Shown here: positions 21,838-31,837 of the stretch, piece by piece
How positions within the stretch are numbered: the first letter of the stretch is position 1
How the letters are laid out: each line of letters opens with the position of its first letter
NCBI RefSeq assembly: GCF_000143415.4
Contig: NW_003314404.1
Span: 114,581-178,580, forward strand
Direction of reading: 5' to 3'
DNA length: 64,000 nt
Source of the DNA: Selaginella moellendorffii
Taxonomy: Eukaryota > Streptophyta > Lycopodiopsida > Selaginellales > Selaginellaceae
Made by a program: the position numbers and the translations under genes
The notes under the pieces: model-generated
Database searches by the model: none
What the model was told of the DNA's origin: nothing
What the model saw: the letters and a program-made list of their open reading frames with translations, nothing else

Positions 21838-23850
21838 ATGGCGGCCAAGCTCGCGCTTCTCGACGACGGCAGCGATGGCGAGGCTGAGCCGACGCTGCGG
21901 ATAAACGAGGAGTACGCGAAGAGGTTGGAGCACAACAAGCGGCGGGAGGATCTCCAGCGGCTGCAAGAGCTTCGAAAGCGCGGGCTTGTGGACACGGATT
22001 CGTCGTCCGAGGAGGACGAGGATGAAGACGAGGATGGAGTGCTGCCGGAGAAGACCGAGGTACGAATTTTAGAGACGCTAGCCAGGATCAAGAAGAAGGA
22101 TCCCAGCATTTACAAGCCAGAGGTGAAGTTTTTCGAAGACGATGGTGATGAAGACGAAGACGTCGAGGAAGAGAAGGCTTTGAAGGAGAGGAAGAAACCA
22201 GTGTATCTGAAAGATGTTGTGGCCAAGCAGGCTCTGGAAAATCCTGAGGGCGACGAGGACGAGGAGGATGGAAATCCTCCCATCAAGACCTATGCTCAAG
22301 AACAGCAGGAGCTTAAAGATGCGCTTCGCAAGAGTTTTGCTGCGGCGGTCGAGGACGACGATGATGAGGAAGGGCTCTTCACGGTCAGGAAGAAGAGCAA
22401 AGAGGAGCTGAGGCGAGAGGAAGAACAGGCCGAGAAACTGAGGAAGGAAGCTCCTGTTTCTCAGAAGTTGGAAGAGTACTTTGGGAAGGACGATGATCTC
22501 GACGAGAAGGATAGGTTTCTCAAGAACTATCTCCAGAACCAGGGATGGATCGACAAGAACAAAGACAAGCTACCGTCTTACGAGGATGTGATTGGGGAAG
22601 TGAGTGAGGAGGAAGAGGAGCTCGACGATCAGGACCGGTATGAGTCTCTACTTAACTTTCGTTTCGAGGAGGGTGGCGATTCCCAGGTACTTGGACACTC
22701 GAGAGTGGTGGAGGACTCGGTGAGAAAGATATCCGAGAAGAGGAAGGAGCGGAGGCGGAAGAAGCAGGAAAGGCTCGCACAGGCAGAGTTGGCGAGGCAG
22801 GAAGAGGTGAAGAGGCTCAAAAACGTGAAGAAGAAAGAGATGATGGAGAAGCTGTCGAAGATCCAAACTGTTGCTGGGATCCAGGCAGGGCCTGGTAAGA
22901 TCGATGAGGGTGATCTAGAGGAGGACTTCGATCCCGACGAGCACGATAGGAAAATGCAGCAGCTTTTCGGCGAGGACTACTACAACGATGAGGATCCAGA
23001 CTTCCACTCTGGTGATGGAGAAGCAGCAGGCATGGATGGCATGGATTTTGATGAGGGGATAGAGAAGAGTGAAGACGAAGGACTCGTAAGCCTGGACTAC
23101 GAAGACAAGATTTCGGACATGCCAACGCGGTTTAAGTACGCTCAAGTGAGGCCGAACAGGTTTGGCTTGTCGACGGCACAGATATTGGATGCGGACGAGA
23201 AGGAGCTCAATCAGTACGTGTCGGTGAAGGCAATGGCACCATACAGGACGGAGGAATGGATTCCTCGTGGCAAGTATCACCGTTTGGCAAAGAAGGCGAA
23301 AAAGGAGAAGCAAGCTGCCGATGAAGGGACTGGTGGCGATACTGGTGGCGATACTCCTGTTTCTCAGCAACACACGAAGAAAAAGAAGAAGAAGCAGCAA
23401 CAGCAGCAGAAAGAACCGGAAGCTCAGGCAGAAGAAGCGGCAGTAGTAGAAGCAAAAATAGCAAAGAAGGAGAAGAGAAAAGTTGACGAGCAGGCACTGT
23501 CGCTACCAAGGGAGATCAAATGCCAGAAGACAAAGGAGAAGCTTGATGAAACGGAAGTTCCTGGCGAAGAACAGGCACTGCGAGAGGCAGAGAAGAAGGC
23601 GAAGAAGGAGAAGCAGCACAAGAAAGTGGAAGGTCTCCATGACAAGGCTGAAGAACACCAGCCACCACGGAAGAAAACGAAGAACGAGGGAGTGGAAGTC
23701 GATGCCACTCCAGGAGCCAGCGCTGCCGCGGAGGGAGAGAGTGGTCCCGGAAAGAAAAAACGGAGGAGGAAGAAGCAGGGACTTAACATGTCCCAGAGCA
23801 GGCTTCTATCGTATGGGAAGATCGATCTGCCCAAGAAAAAGCGCAAGTGA
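21838..23850 (+). CDS. KRI1: KRI1 homologue, ribosome biogenesis factor, 670 aa, single exon
   Basis: One uninterrupted frame. The N-terminus (LALLDDGSDGEAEPTLRINE) matches the KRI1 start; the protein is very acidic and lysine-rich with long coiled-coil-prone segments. The KRI1 N-terminal domain covers roughly residues 300-400 (FDPDEHDRKMQQLFGEDYYN at about 363-382) and the C-terminal domain follows (ISDMPTRFKYAQVRPNRFGL, LDADEKELNQYVSVKAMAPY, about 420-480). The tail has several basic nuclear-localisation-like clusters ending KKKRK. In yeast KRI1 works with KRR1 in the nucleolus for 18S rRNA maturation and 40S assembly; the plant role is inferred by homology. A decayed copy lies at 40.3-41.15 kb. 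Confidence 0.93.
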   Translation: MAAKLALLDDGSDGEAEPTLRINEEYAKRLEHNKRREDLQRLQELRKRGLVDTDSSSEEDEDEDEDGVLPEKTEVRILETLARIKKKDPSIYKPEVKFFEDDGDEDEDVEEEKALKERKKPVYLKDVVAKQALENPEGDEDEEDGNPPIKTYAQEQQELKDALRKSFAAAVEDDDDEEGLFTVRKKSKEELRREEEQAEKLRKEAPVSQKLEEYFGKDDDLDEKDRFLKNYLQNQGWIDKNKDKLPSYEDVIGEVSEEEEELDDQDRYESLLNFRFEEGGDSQVLGHSRVVEDSVRKISEKRKERRRKKQERLAQAELARQEEVKRLKNVKKKEMMEKLSKIQTVAGIQAGPGKIDEGDLEEDFDPDEHDRKMQQLFGEDYYNDEDPDFHSGDGEAAGMDGMDFDEGIEKSEDEGLVSLDYEDKISDMPTRFKYAQVRPNRFGLSTAQILDADEKELNQYVSVKAMAPYRTEEWIPRGKYHRLAKKAKKEKQAADEGTGGDTGGDTPVSQQHTKKKKKKQQQQQKEPEAQAEEAAVVEAKIAKKEKRKVDEQALSLPREIKCQKTKEKLDETEVPGEEQALREAEKKAKKEKQHKKVEGLHDKAEEHQPPRKKTKNEGVEVDATPGASAAAEGESGPGKKKRRRKKQGLNMSQSRLLSYGKIDLPKKKRK

Positions 23851-23929
23851 TGAAGTCGCCGGTTCTGTTGCACTAAAATCTGTTCCTCGTTCTCCTTGAT
23901 CGTGCGCTCGCGGGGAGAGGCGTCGGAAT

Positions 23930-24015
23930 CTCTCGGACCAGCTAGGGGGAGGCGATCTTGGCCAGCAGATCGTTGGTGACGATAATGTTGGTGCTCTTGA
24001 CGTGCTTGTGCACAA
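23930..24015 (-). pseudogene. Receptor-like kinase catalytic-loop fragment
   Basis: The minus strand reads FVHKHVKSTNIIVTNDLLAK then IASP and a stop. This is the receptor kinase catalytic loop (HRDxKxxN) with the catalytic Asp already changed, followed by the region before the DFG motif. It is in opposite orientation to the neighbouring kinase remnant and non-functional. Confidence 0.65.
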
Positions 24016-24021
24016 AAGTCA

Positions 24022-24464
24022 ATGGATTTGGAGCTGGAGTTTTGGGCAGACATTTCGATTCAGGGGAAGGAGGCTTTCACCACCCCGTTGAGGGAGTTGT
24101 CCAGGGAGTCCCAAGACAGGCCTATATGCATTCATGCCACGGACAACTTGCAGAGGCTAGCAAAATCGGCGGGGATCGTCCGGAAGAAAGGGAGCTTCGT
24201 GGGGAACTTCATCGAGCTTCACCAGCGTCCACTCTGGATGCATGCTTTTGCAAGGGCAAGCAAGTATATATTTGCTACGAGAATGAGGAGAGTGTGAATC
24301 TCCGGGAGGTGCTGCACAGCTCTGTGTTGTCAAGCTGGATATCATAGCTCTAGGTTGTGTGCTAGGCCTCAACTATCTCCATGACCACAAGGTGGCTACA
24401 TATATCATAGCTCTAGGTTGTGTGCTAGGCCTCAACTATCTCCATGACCACAAGGTGGCTACAT
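24022..24464 (+). pseudogene. Receptor-like kinase fragment (LRK10/WAK-like) with a 63-bp duplication
   Basis: Plus-strand frames recover GSFVGNFIEL (strand beta-4 region), ICYENEESVNLREVLHSS (hinge, alpha-D) and GLNYLHDHKV (alpha-E, just before the missing catalytic loop). The last part is tandemly duplicated: 24339-24401 and 24402-24464, a perfect 63-bp repeat. The ATP-binding lobe start and everything after alpha-E are absent. It is probably debris of the same receptor family as the ectodomain fragment at 54.2 kb. Confidence 0.65.
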
Positions 24465-24469
24465 GGAAG

Positions 24470-26185
24470 CAGTCATATATTTAGTTAAAGTTTAAAAAAT
24501 TAATACATTATTCTGAAATAGTTTAAGTTTTTTAAAAATATTATCAAATATCTAATTGAATAGTTAAATTAAAATTTACACCATTAAATATTTCAAAATT
24601 AATTTATAAATTAATTACATTTCCTTTTATTTGATTTTGTTATTAAAATGGGAGTACTCTCTTGTCTCAATGACTCCTTCTACGGTGGCCAATGTGGGGA
24701 AATTTGAAATTGACTTTACCCCAGAGTGGGAGAAAATTCTTTCTTTAGGAGGAGCAAAACACTTCAATATTTCTATCTACTCCTTGATAACACACTCAAA
24801 AATTTATTTCTGAACTTTATATTTTAAAATTTTACTCCAAGATATATACTTTTATAATAAAAATAAAATAAAAATAATTTTAAGGCTTATAATTAAGATG
24901 AAAAATATTAAATTAATTTATATAAAATACTAATACAATAAATAAAATTAATATATATACTTGATTATAAGATGAATAAACTCATCTATAAATGCATATC
25001 CTTATAAACTACTAATAAGTTTTCATTATTAAATAAAAATAAACTTAAAATTATATTATATTATATAAAATGTGTGCTTCCAGACAAATGAATATACTTT
25101 TATTTATTGAATAATCACATGTACTCTTTATATGAATTTTAATATAAAGTATATTTTTAATAATTTAGTATTAAAATATCTGTAAAACTTATAAAGAAAA
25201 ATCATGTTAAATAAATAGTATTACATTATAATAAAATAAATAAATAAGAATAAGAATAAGAATTTCAAAAACAAAAAATAAAAGAAGGAAAAATTATTTT
25301 TATTAAAAGTAATATTTAAGAATAAATAATCAAAGTATTGTCAAAAGTTATTCATTTATTTTGAGTGTTCTTTCCTTTTTGTTAGCAAAGATCTAAAATC
25401 TAAAATAATAAATTTATCTAATATCTTTATTTATTTTTACAAAAATACAAAAATTAACTTGCTAGAAAGGCAAACACTCTTACCTTGTTCTTCATCTTAA
25501 GTTTTTAAAGCTTTAAGCCTACTTTTTCCAATTTTCTATGATCAAGACAAACAATTAACCTTAATTGGTGATTTAAAGTATTAGCAAATTCAGGCATTGT
25601 GCAAGAAATATAAAATTCGTGCAAATGAGCACAAGGAAGTGATGCTCAAGGAACTTATAACTTTTGCCAATCTCTAGGATGGTGGCAACATGGCTTTGAT
25701 ATTGTGCTTCAATCCCAATCTACACACCCCGAGAAGAATAACAAATATAACCTCAAGTAATGGTAGAAACATATGGGTCTTCATAGAAGATTCTAGTATC
25801 AAAAGATATATTAGTTTATGTTTTAATGAATTACATAACAATTTATTATGAAATCTTTTGCTTAATAATAGTTTTGTTATTACTTATTAATCCAATTAAT
25901 CAAATAAAGTTTATATTATAAGTATAATTGTAATTATAAACACAAGATTAATCTTATTGCATATTAACCATTAGATGATAGAATAAAAAAATATACTAGA
26001 AAGGATTTAAGAAAGTTAATAAATTATAAATACAAGATTAATCTAAATGAATAACAACCGTTAGATGGTAGAATATCTTAGAATATTCAAGCATATTTTA
26101 GGTATATTCACTAGTATCAAACCAAAAACAAACTTTACTTTAATATTTATTTTAAATACACAAGAATATATCGAGATACGCTTAT
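24470..26185. other. AT-rich intergenic spacer
   Basis: Very AT-rich, with no frame of interest and no clear repeat unit. Nothing is annotated here. Confidence 0.7.
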
Positions 26186-26189
26186 AGGA

Positions 26190-27150
26190 AGGTGCGTTCT
26201 TTGCACTTGCAGCAGACCATTCTTCACCAGGCTTTTTTGTGCCATGGTTGGAAATTTTTGAAACGAGATGGTGAATAAACTGGATGGAATGGTGTCAATT
26301 CTTGCTCACTCATTGGGATGGATTGGTGATTGGGAGCTTCAGCGTTGTGATTTGGGGATTTGGAGATCTCGAGACCTACGCATCGCTCCTCCGGCAATGC
26401 ACGAGCGCCACGGCTCTGGATCTCGGGCAGCTCCTTCACGAGGAAATCCTGTTCTCCCAAACGTAATCGCAGCATCCATTCCTGGGAAATCGCTCAAGTT
26501 GTGAGGCAAGAGATGGATTTGGAAAATCGAAGCGCGGAATAAGATTGAGAAGAAGATCAAGAATGCGCTTAAAAATTGCCCATCACATCCTTCTTGGACG
26601 AAACACTGTAAAAGCTTCTGTGGATTTATAAACGAAATTATATTATCGTGAAGAATTACCAATCGATAGAACCTCCATCACAGCTTTACGCATTGAATCT
26701 TACAGACTTTGAAGACTTTCCCAGGGCTCGTGATGACTAATCATCAACGAGCACTGAGGAATCGAACGTAATTGCAGCATGTCCTGTGGTTTATGATTTC
26801 CAAGCGCTCAAGTTGTGAGGCACAATCCATGGGGGCACTTCTAAGAGCAAGAGATGGATCTGGGAGAAGAATCAAAGCGCAGACAAGGATTGCAAGAGGG
26901 ACCATTTCACGAGATGGATGGAGTTAGATTGAGAATGCACTTAAAACGTGACACTGGTAAAGAAATCTCCATACAGAGAATCCTTTTCGTTTTGGCTCGC
27001 AACTATAGAGCTACTTTTTAAACATTTTCTGTAAATGGCGCTTAAAAACATTTGGTCAGCGCATTCCAACCGTCCGGTCAAAATAGTCAACGTGACGCAT
27101 AGCTGGAACGCCTCTAGTTTGGGTCGTCCGCCGGTACCGCGCGTCATACT
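26190..27150 (+). pseudogene. Eroded PPR N-terminus in the arm of a large inverted duplication
   Basis: Plus strand near 26360-26465 reads LETYASLLRQCTSATALDLG then QLLHEEILFSQ and a stop, the standard start of a PLS-type PPR protein. The rest is non-coding. The whole stretch, including the sequence just downstream of NUF2, recurs reverse-complemented at about 57,610-58,430. It forms the outer part of the inverted duplication of the POLH-NUF2 locus. Confidence 0.6.
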
Positions 27151-27159
27151 CTGGGCAAG

Positions 27160-29082
27160 TTATTGTATGAAACGTCCATCGGAGGACTCGATCACTCTCA
27201 TCAAGTCCTCGTTGTATCTCAGAACCTGAAATTGGCGCCTCAGACCCACAAATATAAGCCTTGTCCATTACCTCGTTTTGTATCAGCTCCACTTCGTCGT
27301 GTAAGGCCTTGAGCCCGGCTTCTTTCTTCGACCGAGCCTCGTTTAAGTTACTTGTGATCATTTCCACCTGCAAAAGAATTTGAATCTGAAGAGCAAACCA
27401 AATCAAGCGTTCGTACCTCGTCTTGCTTTCTCGCGATTTGCTCTTCCTGTTTATCCAGTTGATCAATCAGAGGCGCATTTTGCAACCTGAAATCTTCAAG
27501 CTCCTTGTCCGCCTCCTGGCACTTGACGTCGAAGGACGAATCTAGCTTCTCCAGTAGATTGTGAAAATGCTGGCCTGAAAGATACTTGAGTTAGTATCAC
27601 ATGTGAATACCAAGTTGTCACCTTCGATTTTCAGCTTTTCCAGCTGCGCACTGATAACCGAATGCTTCTCTTCATTCTCTTTAAGTTTCATCTTCATCTC
27701 CTTCGAATCTTTCACCATTTTCTTCTGAAGAGCCGCCTGTACAGCAAAACAAGTCAATCCGTCGTGCGAGTCGAGCGAGAGTAACGAAATTACCTGCTTG
27801 TCCAGCGAGTCCATCATATCAAGGCATTTTTGCACTTTCCTTTTCGCCTAAGAGGTTGCAACATGATATAAGTTTTGCTCGGCCAAGGAAAGACAAAAAA
27901 AAAAAAAAAACAAGTTAACGCACTTTTGTGTATGCCTCGTACTTGTGCTTCCATTTGACGACAGATTGACGGGCCGATTCAACCTCAGCTTCCGCATTCT
28001 GAACAGCCGCCCTCCTGTCTTCAAGCATTTTCTGGAAAGGGAGCCCAACGTTAGACCGAAAAGAACAACAAAAAGGAAAAGTAGAATATAGAATTTCAGA
28101 GCTTACCCGAAGCTTGTCGGGAGATTGTACAATCTGTGTCCGCAGCTGGAACCCTTCTTGTTTCATTTGAGCAACAGAGGCTTTCTCGCTTACAATCTAA
28201 ATACAAACCAACATCTCACTGTTTAGGAAGAAGAAAAAAACTCCACAGTCCCTCACCTTTTCAGTCAGCTTATTCAGCTCCTCTTTGATCCCGCGTATGT
28301 CGCTTTGCAACACGGCCTGTTGTTTGTTGAGAGCGTAGATTTTCTGCTCCAGTTCTTTCGCCTCCACGGATAATTTCTGGACTTGAGGCTCCTCAGCTTT
28401 TCGCTCCGCCTCGTTTTGAGCAATTGCGTTTTGAAGCTAAAGATGAAGAAATGAGCATGTTCTTGTCACAGAAAGAAAGCAGCCTTCTCACCTGTATCCT
28501 GGTTTCTTCCAATTGCTGGATTCTGTCCACAAGCTCAGTCTCGGTATCTGGAAGTTCCCTCTCCGCTCTATGCAAAATCAGCATTCTCGAGTGTGATTTA
28601 TAGAAGAAAGAGGAAAGAAAACAAGAAAAAAAAAACTCCACACCTGAAGTATGCAAAGTTGATCACAGCGCTCAGCGCGTGGACTGTTCTAGCCGGCTCC
28701 GGCCTGAAAATATCCCTGGTTCCGAAATCATCCACACCAGCGGCATGCATGAGCTTGGAAATCGCACGAAACGACGCCAGAGTCCCGACTGAATCAGCAT
28801 AGAGCTCCTGATGCCGCACGCAATCCAAGGCGCCAAGAACGGGCTGCTGGAGCTCATTCCTAGAAAGACGCTCACTCATGGAGAAAGAACGGATTCCATC
28901 GCTTACCTGGGGATTCCCACAAGGTATTGCACCAGATTCTCGTATAGCGGCCAGATGATCTCCCTAGACGGCTTTACCAGATTCTCCTCCGAGAGGTCGG
29001 TCACGCCGATCTGCGCCAGGCACTTGAGGATCTCCTTCCTCTCGAGCGTGGGGAACGAGTAAGTGTTGCGTGACCCGGCCAT
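27160..29082 (-). CDS. NUF2: NUF2, kinetochore NDC80-complex subunit, 11 exons, 444 aa
   Basis: Exons on the minus strand: 29082-28907, 28859-28644, 28567-28492, 28436-28257, 28196-28107, 28031-27924, 27847-27794, 27736-27622, 27574-27417, 27367-27272, 27225-27160. All introns are 42-78 bp GT-AG, and the phases close to 1,335 nt. The N-terminus (YSFPTLERKEILKCLAQIGV and EIIWPLYENLVQYLVG, residues 8-63) is the NUF2 calponin-homology domain, which extends to about residue 130; the rest is continuous coiled coil. NUF2 pairs with NDC80 and joins SPC24/SPC25 to attach kinetochores to spindle microtubules. Length fits the family (about 440-465 aa). It starts 147 bp after the POLH stop, with an AAACCCTAG telo-box at 29093-29101 in that gap. 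A broken inverted copy lies at 55.6-57.6 kb. Confidence 0.93.
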
Positions 29083-29092
29083 GGAAGAGCAT

Positions 29093-29101
29093 AAACCCTA
29101 G
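29093..29101 (+). promoter_or_regulatory. Telo-box in the POLH-NUF2 gap
   Basis: AAACCCTAG 11 bp 5' of the NUF2 start codon, within the 147-bp gap after POLH. The gap must hold both the NUF2 promoter and the POLH 3' end, unless the two are co-transcribed. Confidence 0.4.
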
Positions 29102-29229
29102 AAAACAATTTGGCGGGAAGAGTTTAAACTCTATACACGTTGCCCGCCATGCTGGGTGCCACGCGATCACATTGACCCTAGCAGTGTGCTCGTTGACTAA
29201 ATTGACCAGGCGCGTTGACTGGCACCGTA

Positions 29230-31498
29230 TCACGTTTTCGAGATGAAAAAATCCGCTATTGTTGTCGGCTTTCCTCGCTTGTTTCTTTGGACACCCAGTC
29301 TACCCTGTAATTCTTGCTGGATTTCAGAGGGAAGCTCTGCAAACACGCTGTGATCGATCTCTTCCTGCTTATACTCCCAAGCCACAGTTTCTTCCTTCCT
29401 CTCCGGTTGGAGTGATGCTTTTCTCTGCCAGAGATCTGTGAGCTTCGCTGGTTTTCTTGACGGCGGTGGTGAGATGGATTCCGGAATGGAGCCGTCTGTG
29501 GGAACACTAGCGCCAGCCCTGTCTTCCTCAAGACGTACCTCCTTGGAGATCGATGGGCACTGTTGTTGCTGCTCACTGGCGTTTCCAGGGTCCCCTGTTA
29601 CTGGAGGCCGCGTGCCAAAGTACTGAGTGATTGGGTTTACTCCCTGGAAAGACCAAACAACATCCTTACTAATGGTTTGAAAAGATCACGTCTTTACCAT
29701 CGGCTTCGCCATGATATTTGATGCAGTAAGAGAAAGTCCTGTCACTGCCCAGCTGCTGGTTATCTCGCTTTGCTCCTTTCCAGCTGACTGGTGAGAACAA
29801 AACTCGTGCAAGCTTCGCTCAAAGAGGTATCGGCTGTCCTCTACGATCTTGTCTACGCCATATCTTAAAGGCCGCGACTTTGAGGAGAACTTTGGAGCCT
29901 CCGTGGCTCGTCCTTCCTGAAACCAAGAGAGCGATAAGTAAGGACCAAAACACAAAAGTTTAGCTGAGACTTACAATGTGACAGCTCGCATGAATTGTGA
30001 GAAGATGCGCGGTGCGATTGTTTTGTGAAAGATCTTCGTCCAAACGAAGTTGAAGAGTTTCTGCTAGCTCCTTAAGCCAATATACAACCTGTAAGAGAAA
30101 TGTCGCTCTGTTAATTCATGCGTAGTCAAGAAACTAACCTTACAGTCTCAAGTGTTTTCAACGCCCGAGGACCTGGAAACGTTTTACCGCTGCTGTGACT
30201 TTTTGGAAGCGTTCGATCTTGAACCTCGTCCCCGTTTATGCCGCGAGCAGTATTCCACAGCCAAGTCCTACCGCAAAAGAAGATGAGTTAAAGGCTCGAT
30301 AGACTCGGAATAAAGTTCCTTACCCAGTGTTTGGGCCATACATATCCTGCAATTTCACTTCGGAAAACTGCAAGAGATCTCCAACCGTTTTTACTCCAAG
30401 CTCCCCTTCAAGTTCTTGTCCAAGCTTGCCTCCTAGTTTTCCGCTGAACACAAGATCCATACTTGTATAACCAAAAGAAAAAAGTAATCAACGAGAGCTA
30501 CATTTTACTTATAGGCAAGGTTGCGAGTAAAGATTCAACCGCCGATGACGGGACTAACGTTTGTTGAGCAGGCTTGTGCATTCCACTCGAGAGCTTCGCA
30601 AGCATCTACACAAGACCGGAATCACTTAGTCCCCCAAAACGTAAAACATACTTTGTTGTGAGCTACGCCGGCTGAACAAGTAAATTCAGTTTCAGCTAGA
30701 ACTGCCAAACGAATGTCCGCAACGATAATTGCGCCACACGCTAGCAAATGATCTTCGCGGCTTGCATCCGGCCTACAAAACCATTCTTTCGTGCCAAGCT
30801 CCTACAACGCACACACGCCAAGTCATAAACCACGGCAGAACTTTCAAGCCATCGCACCTGGGGAAGTCCAACAATATGGGACGTCGATGCTTCCTCGCTC
30901 ACGAGCGTCGACAAATCCTTTGAAGAAAGCCTCTTGGCAGCCTCGGTAACGTCAAGGTACACTTCGTCAATGGAGGCTCTCTCGCATTTTCCAACGCGCG
31001 AAAGCACTGCAACCACCTGGAAATGGAAGAAATAGCGACCCCTTGCACTTTTTTCTTGGACTTACTTCGGAGCCAGCGTCTCGATAGATTGAAAGATCAG
31101 CCTTTTCGTGCAGAACAGGCACTTGAACCAGATTGAGATCCGGGCACACCGCCTTTGCAGCATCACCTCGCATTGAGCTGAAGAAAAGAAAAAGAAAAAG
31201 AAAAACACCTTCGCTGCTTAAAAGTTACGAAATCTTAGGAGCTTACCGTTTGACACCGCATTTGCGAGCTTCGTAGCCAACAGCGATGCAAGCTCCACCC
31301 TTCCAAGAATTGTACTGAATCACGGCCGTGGGCTTCCCCCGCAACTGGGGCTGCCTTCGCTGCTCCACTGCATCAAGAAAAAACCACCAATCAACAAGCG
31401 CCGGAAAGCTCTATTCCCACACCTTGGACGTAGAAGCAATCGAGATCAACGTGCGCTATTACCCGAATGCGGCTCGCGGGGCGCCTTGCCAGTGGCAT
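29230..31498 (-). CDS. POLH: DNA polymerase eta (Y-family translesion polymerase), 11 exons, 570 aa
   Basis: Exons on the minus strand: 31498-31423, 31367-31247, 31177-31066, 31016-30858, 30801-30652, 30605-30502, 30443-30324, 30267-30144, 30088-29975, 29916-29698, 29643-29230. All junctions are GT-AG and phases close to 1,713 nt. The catalytic core shows RVIAHVDLDCFYVQ (first metal-binding Asp) and CERASIDEVYLDVTEA (the Asp-Glu pair), then a YEARKCGVKR fingers motif and helix-hairpin-helix-like GKLGGKLGQEL. The C-terminus has a UBM-like ubiquitin-binding motif (IDHSVFAELPSEIQQEL) and ends TTIADFFISKT, a non-canonical PCNA-interacting box. The enzyme copies across UV dimers in the nucleus. 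The start is chosen by match to the plant N-terminus; an upstream in-frame ATG exists at 31573. At 570 aa it is shorter than the roughly 670-aa Arabidopsis protein, mainly in the linker. Confidence 0.94.
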
Positions 31499-31598
31499 CT
31501 CTCGCCCTAATTTCAAACCAGGAAGATGCAACAAAATTAGTGCAAGAGAATCGAACTGCAGACTCTTCGTCACATGATTATTTTATTTCTTGAATACT

Positions 31599-31837
31599 GA
31601 TGCAAAGCCGCGAAGATCACTTACATTTGTTTGGCAGTTCTAGCTGAAACTGAATTCACTTCGGCGTAGCGCACAACGAGAACCTGGTAAAGCCGTCTAG
31701 GGAGATCATCTGGCCGCTGTACGAGAATCTGGTGCAATACCTTGTGAGAATCCCCAGGTAAGCGATGGAATCCATTCGTTCTCCATGGGTGAGCGTCTTT
31801 CTCGTCTTAGGAATGAGCTCCAGCAGCCCGTTCTTGG
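31599..31837 (+). pseudogene. Chimera: POLH exon 5 piece joined to NUF2 exons 1-2 pieces
   Basis: 31599-31677 matches POLH exon 5 (GATGCAAAGCCGCGAAGATC to the GCGCACAAC end). At 31678 it switches to NUF2 exon 1 (GAGAACCTGGTAAAGCCG) up to its splice donor after 31757, keeps the NUF2 intron, and has the first 27 bp of NUF2 exon 2 (31811-31837). It is on the plus strand, opposite to the intact genes, only 100 bp from the POLH start. It is non-coding debris. Confidence 0.8.

Noticed and set aside
23424-24053. 209-codon minus-strand frame over the KRI1 3' end
   Set aside because: Shadow of lysine-rich KRI1 codons (serine/phenylalanine-rich antisense).
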